A DNA stretch of 64,000 bases from Ocypus olens (Eukaryota > Arthropoda > Insecta > Coleoptera > Staphylinidae). How positions within the stretch are numbered: position 1 is the stretch's first letter; every line of letters begins with the position of its first letter. Made by a program: the position numbers and the translations under genes. The notes beneath the pieces were generated by a model. That model searched no databases and had not been told where the DNA came from. It was given only the letters and a program-made list of their open reading frames with translations. The DNA is taken from contig OU343047.1 of the NCBI GenBank assembly GCA_910593695.2, forward strand, positions 63,310,248 through 63,374,247, read 5' to 3'. Of this stretch, positions 11,925 to 21,061 are shown piece by piece.

Positions 11925-12910
11925 TTTAAATAATAAAAAAAAAAATATTATTTTTATTTATTTTTTTTTAAATATTTTTTTTAAATTTTTAAAATTTTTT
12001 CAAATTTTTTTAAAAATTTTAAAATTTTTTTTTTAAATTAAAAAAAAATTAATTGAGTTTTAGAAATAAAGGTGTTTTTTTATATTATTTTACTTTCTCC
12101 GTTACGGAGTACGAGAAAGTATTGTGATCGTGAAAAAATTTTCAAATTTTTTTTACGGAAATATTCGTTTTGGGGGTCTCTAGATGCCATTTCATTATTT
12201 TTTTTCATTTTTGATTCATTATTATGAAACGATAACAGTTACAGCAAATTTATGTTAATAATAATTGTAGAGAATGCTAAAATGAACAACTTATGAAGAA
12301 TAAGTTTTTTCAAAATCTCTTTGGTTTATTTTAAAAAAAATTTAAAAATTTTTTTAAAATTTTTTAAAAGTTTAAAATTTTTTTTAAATTTTTTTAAAAG
12401 TTAAAATTTTTTTTTTTTTAATTAAAAAAAAAAATTAATTGAGTTTTAGAAATAAAGGTGTTTTTTTATATTATTTTACTTTCTCCGTTACGGAGTACGA
12501 GAAAGTATTGTGATCGTGAAAAAATTTTCAAATTTTTTTTTACGGAAACATTCGTTTTGGGGGTCCCTAGATGCCATTTAATTATTTTTTTTCATTTTTG
12601 ATTTATTATTATGAAACGATAATAGTTACAGCAAATTTATTTTAATAATAATTGTAGAGAATGCCAAAATTAACAACTTATGAAGAATAAGTTTTTTCGG
12701 AATCTCTTTGGATTTGAGTAAACTGGCTATTAGGAGTGGAAGTAAAAAATTTCATTTTCACCTTTCATAATTTTGACGTTTTAAACGTCAGTTACATCCG
12801 ATTCTACAAAACGCTCGATTTACATTTAAAATATGATTTAAATTAAAAATAAACCATGAAATTGTAAATATAAATGAGAAAGTAGCATGATGGCCACATC
12901 ACCATTTTTA
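11925..12910 (+). repeat. Tandem duplication containing two truncated family A copies
   Basis: A ~385-bp unit (A/T homopolymer-like stretch, TTGAGTTTTAGAAATAAAGG, then the start of family A) occurs at ~12055 and again at ~12440. Both family A copies carry GTTACGGAG instead of the more common GTTACGAAG. The first breaks off at ~12320; the second runs on to the far end of the element (~12905) but lacks the microsatellite middle. Confidence 0.7.
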
Positions 12911-13484
12911 TTTTTACGATTGATTATTAAAGTACTAATGATAAGAATAAGATATTTGATTTAGTTAGCCAACACGTTACATTACAATTAATAATAATAC
13001 CCGCGGTATTTAACTTTTTTAATTTTAATTTAAACCTTTATTTAAGCGCAAATGTTTAAAAGTTTAATTACTAATCGATTCTAAAATTAAAAAAAATAAA
13101 AGATAGGTCACGTGTGTTATTGAGAAAAAACAAAAAAAAAATTAATCGTTGTTGCTAAAAATGGTATTTTATAAATACGATATTTTTAACATTTTAAAAA
13201 TATGTTAATAAATTCATAAAAATATAATGGAAAACAGCAGGGTTAAGTATTTAATGCAACAAACTTTTGCAGGCTGTTAGTACCGTGTAAAAAAATGTAC
13301 AGCACTTCGTTCAAGTGCGAAATTTGTGTGTCAGAATCTAGCATGCGGTGGTGGGTTAGTTGAATTAAAAATATTTCCGGCGACAGTTAGTATTATTTAT
13401 AACTCGTAGTATATTTGGGTTCCGCGTTTTGCAAGCCCGGAGTGGGTATTTTGGCAGGCCGGACCGGCCGAGGCCTATTCTTAC
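12911..13484 (-). other. Paramyosin intron 2, exon-proximal part
   Basis: It starts with the donor GTAAGA (plus 13479-13484). No further exon with paramyosin-like heptads is visible on the minus strand down to base 1, so the intron appears to exceed 13.4 kb and exon 3 lies outside the window. Confidence 0.6.
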
Positions 13485-13541
13485 CCTAGAGCGGAGTTCT
13501 CTCTCGGACTCGAGATCATCGTGCAAGAGGCGGATTTTATC
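13485..13541 (-). CDS. Prm: Paramyosin, coding exon 2 (partial gene)
   Basis: This 57-nt exon encodes DKIRLLHDDLESERELRSR, which continues exon 1 without a break and matches the start of the paramyosin coiled-coil rod in insects (the family reads DKIRLLQDDLE-ERELR). The acceptor is TTTTTCAG with exon base 1 at 13541; the donor is AGG|GTAAGA after 13485. Both borders are phase 0, so the exon adds exactly 19 residues. Acidic and basic residues spaced as heptads fit the rod. Paramyosin forms the core of invertebrate thick filaments, so the product acts in muscle sarcomeres. The next exon, expected to begin IERE-like, is not in the window. Identity rests on the joined exon 1 plus exon 2 peptide and is strong. 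Confidence 0.9.
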
Positions 13542-13859
13542 CTGAAAAACACGCAACTTTTAAACATGTATAAATACTTAAGATTGTATAAAATATGTGT
13601 GCGGATCATATATTTATAGGATTCACAATGACGTCAGATTATATGTATATGGCTGTGTTGGATTCTCAATGACGTCATGGTGTATGATTTCCGTCACTCG
13701 GTAAAAAAAAAATTGTGGAAAAATTGCAAAAACTTTGGTCCTTCACAAAAATCACTGCACACTACCACAAAAGTCGTTCGGTCACGTTTTTAATTTCTGA
13801 AGAGGCACTGAGAGTTCTTCTGGTTGTGACATAACCTGGATGTGCAAAAATAAGTTTAC
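13542..13859 (-). other. Paramyosin intron 1 with two CRE-type palindromes
   Basis: This 318-bp intron has a GTAAAC donor and a TTTTTCAG acceptor. It holds two exact TGACGTCA octamers (13629-13636 and 13670-13677), each in the context CAATGACGTCA. TGACGTCA is the consensus for CREB/ATF bZIP factors; function here is inferred. Confidence 0.8.
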
Positions 13860-13982
13860 CTCAAGCCTGGTCAGAGCGCTCAGGTCAGCGCTGTACTCGA
13901 TGCTGACATCGGCGTTACCGGTGTTCACTCCGGAGGAGCGGTAGGTGTACTTGGAGGTCCTCACGGCAGAGGAAGAAGACAT
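13860..13982 (-). CDS. Prm: Paramyosin, coding exon 1 with start codon
   Basis: Reading from ATG at 13982-13980, this exon encodes 41 residues beginning MSSSSAVRTSKYTYRSSG and ending DVSIEYSADLSALTRLE, then the donor GAG|GTAAAC (phase 0). It is the non-helical N-terminal head of arthropod paramyosin, which is Ser-rich and followed by an IEY--DLS-L-RLE transition into the rod. The start is chosen because it gives the family's N-terminus and because the frame runs into exon 2 after splicing. Codon use is GC-richer than the surroundings, as expected for a highly expressed muscle gene. Reading on past the donor adds an unrelated tail (VNLFLH...), so splicing is required. The gene reads leftward and most of it (~800 further residues) lies outside the window. 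Confidence 0.92.
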
Positions 13983-14548
13983 CGTGGATTATCCTTGATT
14001 TATGCTTTTGAGTTCGTTAAGTGCGTGCACTGACCGTCGTAATTTCAGACTTGAAACCCGCGTGCCGACGCCGCCTTACAGTGGTGGCTTAGTCGTTCGT
14101 ATGAGCGTCGCGACGCGAATAAGACGCCCAATCCTGACGACGCTTGCGCCTTTACCCGAATCCGGACGGTGCGCGCGCATCCGTGACTCAGAAATTTCGG
14201 TTTCTGGAAGGATAACCGAGTATTTTCAGCCTGAGTTTATGCAGTTTTCACGCATTTCTCGCGCCTTATTCGTCATATAAGGTCTAACAATGAAGCGCCG
14301 TACGGAAATAAACTTTATTGTCATCGCATACGCTCCCGCCACCTTTCAGCGCTCACTTCAGTCGGAACCTCCGGAGGGTTCACCCATAGTGCTCTCCAAA
14401 TTTAGACCAAGATGTATAAATAAAGTCGCCATCCACTTTGCGAAACGCATCTTGGAGTTAAGATAAAGATCAGTAAACATTTCGCATCGACTGAAAATCG
14501 GTCTTCGAGAAATATTCTGATGGATCCCGATGATACCCGAAGCCGGCG

Positions 14549-14558
14549 CTATATTTAA
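14549..14558. promoter_or_regulatory. MEF2-consensus site upstream of paramyosin
   Basis: CTATATTTAA fits the MEF2 consensus YTA(A/T)4TAR. It is ~570 bp upstream of the paramyosin start codon and could instead be a TATA-like element on either strand. Confidence 0.45.
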
Positions 14559-14904
14559 ACCGGGCCGGCTGAAAGTGCCGTCGTATCTCAGGTTACCTGC
14601 AGGGGGGGAGCGTCCTTTTATAGACACGGGCATCCGCGTGTCGGTGGTACCGCAAGTGGCCGCTCCCGTACCTGTTCTTTTTAACCTACCTTCTTTTGCA
14701 CTCATACGATCACATTCTTCTCAAAACTTGAAATAGACGCGTTTCCTCCATTTACATTGCTCAGGAGCGTTCACCTGGCTCCCTCTTCCCCGTCCAAGGA
14801 TTTTTACACTATTTTTCGGCCATCGCATGAAACATTCCTGTACCTTGATATAAATACATCCTCCTGAAAAATATGTATTACACAAATAAAAATATGCCGG
14901 ACGG

Positions 14905-14914
14905 CTAAAAATAG
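14905..14914. promoter_or_regulatory. MEF2-consensus site upstream of paramyosin
   Basis: CTAAAAATAG is a perfect match to the canonical MEF2 site. It lies ~920 bp upstream of the paramyosin start. MEF2 drives thick-filament genes in insects, which makes the match plausible; binding is not shown. Confidence 0.5.
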
Positions 14915-15269
14915 CGCCCGGTAAAAAGTTTTTCACAGCTACCGTTGGGCACCTAAGGATACAATGAATTATACGAAGGTCTTCATTTGCCAAGCTTTTC
15001 TACAACTACTTCCCAAACACGTGTATTTTAAGATTGTGGCATATTTAAATTTCACACATTTCCTTTCGTTATTCTGAATATTACAAAAAGTCTAGTGGCA
15101 TATCCAAAGGTGTCCCCCGAGGAGGTGCGTAGATTTTGTTTCTGATCAGGATAAGCCCCATTTTAAGACGATAAATAATGAATGTAATTTTATACAATGG
15201 ACTCATTCATGTCGCAAAATTGTGCTAGATAGTTTTCTTGAGAGAAATTAAAGAGTAAATTAGCATAAT

Positions 15270-17570
15270 ACAGAAAAAATCATGACGGTTCTTAATGACA
15301 TGAAGAAGCGTGTGGAGTAATTATTTTTTACTTTCTCCGTTACGAAGTACGAGAAAGTATTGTGATCGTGACTACTTTTTCAAAAATTTTTTTTACGGAA
15401 ATATCCGTTTTGGGGTCCCTAGATGCCATTTCAACAATTTCTGAATTTTTTTTTTGTGTCTGTGTGTGTGTATGTGTGTGTCTGTGTGTGTACTGTGTGT
15501 GTCTGTGTGTGTGTGTGTGTGTGTCTGGCTGTGTGCGCTGTATCTCAAAAACTAATAGAGCCATTGATATGAAACTTTGAACATCCGTCTTATTTGATAA
15601 TCCAAAGAACTGAAAAGCTTTTGGTAAAATTTCGTACACCGGAAGTGGGTGTTTGCCTTAACTGTTTTTTGTTTTTTGCCAATATTTTCTTAAATATGAA
15701 AAAATATTTAAACAAATATTGAAGACAACAAATAAATGCACATCTTTTGCTTAAAAATATTTTTCATAAAATCATTGCTATTCGAGAAAAAAATGTATCA
15801 ATAATTTTTTAATTATTGGTTTATAATTATAAAACGATAATAGTTACAGTAAATTTATGTAAATAATAATTGTAGAGAATGCCAAAATGAACAACTTCTA
15901 AAGAATAAGTTTTTTTCTAAATCTTGTTAGTTTTTGAGGAAACCGAGTTTTTGAATTTGAAGTATAATTTTTCCATCTTTCATAATTTTGACGTTTTAAA
16001 CGTCAGTTTCATCCGAGTTTACGCAACGCTCGATGTACATTTAAAATATGATTTCAATTGAAAATAAACCATGAAAACGTAAATATAAATGGCTATGATA
16101 CCATCAAGTCGGAGAAAGTAACATGATGGCCACATCACCATTTTTTCATGATTTCAACGTTTCACGATTTTGGTCATTTTTTCCATATAGAGGAAAAAAA
16201 TGCATGAAAAAAATGTTGGGTCTCAGAAAGATTTGAAAAAACTCATGACGATTCTTAATGACATGAAGAAGCGTGTAGAGTAATTATTTTTTTTAATGAT
16301 TTCAACGTTTCACGATGTTGGTCATTTTTTCCATATTGAAGAAAAAAATGCATAAAAAAAATGTTGAGTCTCTGAAAGATTTGGAAAAATTCATGACGGT
16401 TCTTAATGACATGAAGAAGCGTGTAGAGTAATTATTTTTTTTATGATTTCAACGTTTCACGAATTTGGTCATTTTTTCCATATTGAGGAAAAAATACATA
16501 AAAAAATGTTGGGTTTCAGAAAGATTTGAAAAAATTCATGACGATTCTTAATGACATGAAGAAGCATGTAGAGTAATTATTTTTTTTATGATTTCAACGT
16601 TTCACGAATTTGGTCATTCTTTCCATATTGAGGAAAAAATACATTAAAAAAATGTTAGGTCTCAGAAAGATTTGAAAAAAATGACATGAAGAAGTGTGTA
16701 GAGTAATTATTTTTCCCAGAATTTTTTTTTCATGATTTCAACGTTTCACGATTTTGGTCATTTTATCCATACTAAGGAAAAAAATGCATGAAAAAAATGT
16801 TGGGTCTCAGAAAGATTTGAAAAAATTCATGACGGTTCTTAATGATATGAAAAAGCGTGTAGAGTAATTATTTTTCCCAGAATTTTTTTTTTCATGATTT
16901 CAACGTTTCACGATTTTGGCCATTTTTTCCACATTGAGGAAAAAAATGCTAGGTCTCAGAAAGATTTGAAAAAAATTCATGACGATTCTTAATGACATGA
17001 AGTGTGTAGAGTAATTATTTTTCACAGAATTTTTTTTTCATGATTTCAACATTTCGCGATTTTGGTTATTTTTTTCATATTGAGAAAAAAAATGCATGAA
17101 AAAATGTTGGGTCTCAGAAAGATTTGAAAAAAATCATGACCGTTCTTAATAACATGAAAAAGCGTGTAGAGTAATTATTTTTCCCAGAATTTTTTTTTTC
17201 ATGATTTCAACGTTTCACGATTTTGGCCATTTTTTCCATATTGAGGAAAAAAATTCATGAAAAAAATGTTGGGTCTCAGAAAGATTTGAAAAAATTCATG
17301 ACTGTTCTTAATGACATAAAGAAGCGTGTAGAGTAATTATTTTTCCCAGAATTTTTTTTTTTCATGATTTCAACGTTTCGCGATTTTGGTCATTTTTTCC
17401 ATATTGAGGAAAAAATACATGAAAAAAATGTTGGGTCTTAGAAAGATTTGAAAAAAATTCATGACGATTCTTTATGACATGAAGAAGTGTTTAGAGCAAT
17501 TATTTTTCCCAGAATTTTTTTTTTCATGATTTCTACGTTTTACGATTTTTTTTTATATTGAGGAAAAAAA
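15270..17570 (+). repeat. Satellite array 2, ~150-165-bp monomers, split by a family A insertion
   Basis: Monomers contain CATGATTTCAACGTTTCACG, CATATTGAGGAAAAAAATGC, TGTTGGGTCTCAGAAAG and GTGTAGAGTAATTATTTTTC. GAGTAATTATTTT recurs at about 15314, 16275, 16423, 16570, 16698, 16862 and every ~150-165 bp to ~17490. The piece at 15270-15327 is cut from the rest by family A (15328-16145), which inserted in the T-run after GAGTAATTATTT. Confidence 0.9.
15328..16145 (+). mobile_element. Family A repeat, full length, inside satellite array 2
   Basis: It has both ends (ACTTTCTCCGTTACGAAGTA hairpin; GGCCACATCACCATT), the TG/TCTG microsatellite (15455-15532) and flanking satellite on both sides, so the termini are defined to within the T-run. 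Open frames on both strands (15340-15639) are repeat-derived. Confidence 0.85.
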
Positions 17571-17880
17571 TGCCTGGTTATGTGTCGTCTATGTGTTTCG
17601 CTATAAGCCTGTCTATCTCTCTCTGTGGGCGCAATCCTAAAAACTATTAAAGATTTTTAATCGAAAGTTTAAACTTATGCCCTATTTGATAATACGAAGA
17701 ACTGTAAAGTTTTTAGTGAAAAACCTGAAGTGGGTGTTTCCTTAACAATTTCTTGTTTTTTCCAAAACAATTTTAAATATGAAAAATATTGAAAAATCAC
17801 CCCTCAAAACATATTGAAGGCAACAATAAAGTGGACATCTTTTATTAATAAATATATTTTATAAACTCTTGAATTGTAAA
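17571..17880 (+). mobile_element. Diverged family A remnant
   Basis: It retains the family order: an AAAACTATTAAAGAT-like segment, CCTATTTGATAATACGAAGA, GAAGTGGGTGTTTCCTTAAC and an ATTGAAGGCAACAATAAAG-like stretch. Both termini are lost and it joins directly onto the end of satellite array 2. Confidence 0.55.
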
Positions 17881-18060
17881 CATAATATATTGATTTTACT
17901 GTAACGATTAGTTAACTTAGTTTATAGATATGATTGTAATTTTAGTTAGTCTTAACTTTAACTTTGATTTTAAATTTTTTACTGTTACTTTGTATATATC
18001 ACCCCTGTAACTGGACCTGTGGGTCTGTTGGGTATTTGATTTAAATAAATAATTAAAATA
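17881..18060 (+). mobile_element. 3' end of a non-LTR retrotransposon
   Basis: CCCCTGTAACTGGACCTGTG, GGTCTGTTGGGTATTTG and a (TAAA)n-like tail resemble a non-LTR 3' UTR. No coding sequence is left. Confidence 0.4.
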
Positions 18061-18129
18061 AATAAATTCGGAAATCGTATTTTCATATACTTGAAATTAT
18101 TATTATCAAATTTACAGTAAACGATAAAA

Positions 18130-18690
18130 AAAATGTTGACATCAAGTAACTTTCATCGATAGGATTTTTTCTTTCTCCGTTACGAAGCATGAGAAAGTAT
18201 TGTGATCGTGATTTTTTTTTGAAAATTTTTTTTTACGGAAATATCCGTTTTGGGGTCTCTAGATGCCATTTCAACAATTTTTGGTGAAAAAACATTTGTG
18301 TCTGTGTGTGTGTGAGTTTGAGCGTATATTTGAAGTATAATTTTTCCATCTTTCATAATTTTGTCGTTTTAAACAGTTTCAGTTTACAAAACGAGTTTAC
18401 AAAACGCTCGATGTACATTTAAAATATGATTTCAATTAAGAATAAACCATGAAAACGTAAAAAAATGGCTATGATACCATCAAGTCGGAGAAAGTAACAT
18501 GATGGCCACATCACCATTTTTTTTTGATAAATTTCATCGACAAAATTTGTATAGAATGCCACAATAAACATTTTTTTTAATAATAGTTGGTAATTAAAAA
18601 GTTGTTTATTTTGGCGTTCTCTGCAAATTTTGTCGATGAAATTTATCAGAAAAATCCTTCCGAAGAAAGTTACTTGATGTCAACATCAAT
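18130..18690. mobile_element. Fold-back element interrupted by a family A copy
   Basis: The right arm (18600-18690) ends TTACTTGATGTCAACATC. Its complement is the left arm, which is split: 18130-18165 (GATGTTGACATCAAGTAA-type) and 18523-18570 (GATAAATTTCATCGACAAAA), with family A at 18168-18522 between. The intact right arm supplies the empty site. Confidence 0.75.
18168..18522 (+). mobile_element. Family A repeat, internally deleted, nested in a fold-back arm
   Basis: Both ends are present, but the middle is deleted right after the TGTGTCTGTGTG start of the microsatellite. It inserted at a T-run of the fold-back arm. Confidence 0.8.
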
Positions 18691-19375
18691 TTTTTTTTAA
18701 TCGATTACTACGATGACTTACTGATTTTGTGAATCAGAAATACACTTAGATACTAAATTACGTTTTTTTTTTTTTACAAATTTATCATCCGAAGAGTTGA
18801 ACTATCGCCAATGCATAGTTTTAGAGGAATGTGGATAATTTATGATTTATTTTTAGCCATGAAATATACCAGCCGGTTATTAATTTATTCATCAAGACGT
18901 CTTAAAGAATGAACATTTTATAATTTCATCTAGCTAAAGTTCAAATTATTTGTTGTGTATTTGTTACAAACCTAAAAATAATAATATTACTAGTAACTCT
19001 TTACCAATTATGTAATTATAAAGTTTAAAACTCTTTCAGTCATTGGAATTTATATTCTTTTAATACTTTCAATTCCTCTGCTACTATTCTTACCCAATCC
19101 TACTCCTTTGAGTACTCCCTATTTTATCCATCATTGATCAGTAAGATAATTGAATTACTAAAAATAATTATATTAAAGGGAACTCTCAACCAATTTTGTA
19201 ATTTTAAAATTTTTACAAATTCCTCCAGCCAATAGAAAGTACAATTTTTGTTTAAATGCTTCTGATTCCTCTTCCACTTTTCTCACCTTTGAGTATTCCC
19301 AAATCTATCGATCATTGATGAGTACAATATCTACTAGACGAGAACCAAATTAACTAAAATATCAGTTGTCTTGCT
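18691..19375. repeat. AT-rich spacer with a two-copy ~186-bp tandem duplication
   Basis: Sequence starting ACTAAAAATAAT...AACTCT..ACCAATT at ~18972 recurs at ~19158 and includes a diverged CCTTTGAGTA-TCCC and ATC-ATCATTGATCAGTA-like end (to ~19335). No gene recognised. Confidence 0.5.
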
Positions 19376-19379
19376 TTAA

Positions 19380-19665
19380 GCTCTCTGTTATTTCGAAGAA
19401 AGTGTGAACGAGAAAAGTTGCATCCGTTTGTACGTAAAATGAATTTTCACGAATATCAACACGAAATGGATATTGAAGAGGCTACAATCGCTGCATCTTC
19501 ATTCCTCTTGCCGGATAAGTCGAAGGGACATAATGAAAATGCATAAGTACTTTAAAGAGTGTTGCCGCAGAAAGAATGCTACTGAAATATCGGAAGCAAC
19601 ACTACTGGCGCATTTCATGGAGAAAACCAAGGTACTAAAATCACCAGCAAGTTTTTGGTGTTAAA
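19380..19665 (+). pseudogene. Crypton-like tyrosine recombinase N-terminal fragment (frameshifted)
   Basis: From ATG at 19439 the frame encodes a short acidic leader and then SSFLLPDKSK. After a one-base frame change near 19525 it continues MHKYFKECCRRKNATEISE, ATLLAHFMEKTK and SPASFW, with a stop at 19662. The order LP-KSK, a Y/F-rich helix, TE----LLA-F-E and a final SxxxW-like motif resembles the N-terminal SAM-like domain common in insect Crypton-type tyrosine recombinases and related proteins. No catalytic domain follows. Two features argue for a dead copy: the frame break and the loss of similarity after FW. The family call is from memory of its pattern. Confidence 0.5.
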
Positions 19666-19854
19666 ATCAACATTATTTATTGAAATGACAATTCAAATTT
19701 TCAAAATTTAAGGCTTAAAATATGTTGGGTTTTTCACCCGATAAGAAATTAATAAATTTTTAATGAAAGCTGGCAACAGATAAAACTAGTTATGGTAATG
19801 GCGATAGCAGGTGTTTTCAGTAACTGAGTAATATTATGTGCAAGACATGGAAAA
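19666..19854. other. Unassigned spacer
   Basis: Nothing recognised. Confidence 0.4.
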
Positions 19855-20328
19855 TACAGGGTGCCCGTTTTCGGAGCTCAAGCATGAAGATCTCGGTTAT
19901 TTGAAGAGATACAAGGTCGGTTAAATTAGGAAAAAGTTGGCCAAACTGGAGTGTAACATAATGTCGTTTTGAAACATAAAATATTCCGACTACTTCCGAA
20001 GATATCCGAAAAAAATCGAAATTTTCAAGAAATGTTTTTATTTTTTTGCGAGACTATTTATAGAGATACTTCAAAACAATTGACACTTTATTATTGCTAC
20101 TTTGTACGCTCTACAACGTGGTGATATAATAATAAAAATTCGACGTTTCGATTTTCAGGAAACATCATCAACTTTGTTTTTTCTTATGGGCGCTATTTTG
20201 TATTTTTACATTTTCAAATACAGATTTCTTTTCTGATTACGGTGATGTGTCATGTGTTGGGGTTTGGTCTAGCAGTTTAATGGATATGCCAAAAATCTTG
20301 TTTTTGCAAAGAGTGCCTTGGAAATCAC
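19855..20328 (+). repeat. Family G repeat, copy 1
   Basis: It starts near TACAGGGTGCCCG. It shares ~460 bp with 25047-25508, including GATCTCGGTTATTTGAAGAG, AAAATATTCCGACTACTTCC, TACGCTCTACAACGTGGTGA and GATGTGTCATGTGTTGGGGT. The shared region ends at CTTGGAAAT. Class not determined; the ACAGGGTG-like end suggests a DNA transposon derivative. Confidence 0.75.
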
Positions 20329-21053
20329 GTAATTATAAATTATAAATTCCAAAAATTCAGTCACATAAAAAAACGGTTAGTTTAAAAATGTATATAAATT
20401 TTGATGATTTATCGATGTTTTTTAATTTCTATTCGGATTTGAAATTACGCTGTTGAAATTTTACAGCCTTAAAATTTAGTTTTATTTTAGAATTGTATGT
20501 TTTTCGGCAAGTCACTTAAGTCGCATCCATTCACTAGTAAATATAAAAATAACTGAAGAATGTAAGCGTTTCTGAATATTAGTAACGCATCTAGAAATAA
20601 ACGAAGGAAGTACTATAACTTACGTTGAAGTCACCTAAAAATTGTTACTTGGCAAATAATCCGATGACAATTTCTGTACACGAATATTTATCTTCTGATT
20701 AAAGTAGGTTAACTGAGTTTTTTATAGAGCCAATAAAGTAATATTCTCGCAATTTGAATTAAAATAATTACCGCTTGTACAGATATTCCACTTAAACCGT
20801 TTTCAATTTACATTTAAGTGTGAATTACGAATTATTATGTTACAATACGCAAACTGTCATCCTGTTTACGAGCTCAGCCATTGGGGTCTTGGTTATCTTA
20901 GGAGAATTATATTAATGTTGAGTATTTTATTTCATACTGTATGGAATTTGTTTATTTCCCGTGATAATTTAAATCCGGGAAGTGGGATATTACAGTACCA
21001 AAGTTGGTAATGTGCGTTGCTAGGCAACTTACAGTAAATTTCGAAATGTGGCG
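20329..21053. other. Unassigned AT-rich spacer
   Basis: No gene or clear repeat recognised. Confidence 0.4.
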
Positions 21054-21061
21054 GTTTCTAC

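Larger units (their letters stand above)
13983..15150 (-). promoter_or_regulatory. Paramyosin 5' UTR and upstream region, GC-richer
   Basis: Upstream of the paramyosin start the sequence becomes GC- and CpG-richer for ~1 kb. On the minus strand an arthropod initiator-like TCAGTG (plus 14028-14033) sits ~50 bp upstream of the ATG but without a TATA box at -30. Two MEF2-consensus sites (14549-14558, 14905-14914) and E-boxes (CACCTG near 14770, CACGTG near 15018) lie further up. Open frames here on both strands (for example 14002-14280 plus, 14358-14705 minus) resemble no known protein and are taken as chance frames. The exact transcription start is not determined; a 5' UTR intron is possible. 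Confidence 0.55.

Noticed and set aside
14358..14705. 115-codon minus-strand frame upstream of paramyosin
   Set aside because: No similarity, lies in the GC-rich upstream region where stop codons are rare, and overlaps a plus-strand frame.
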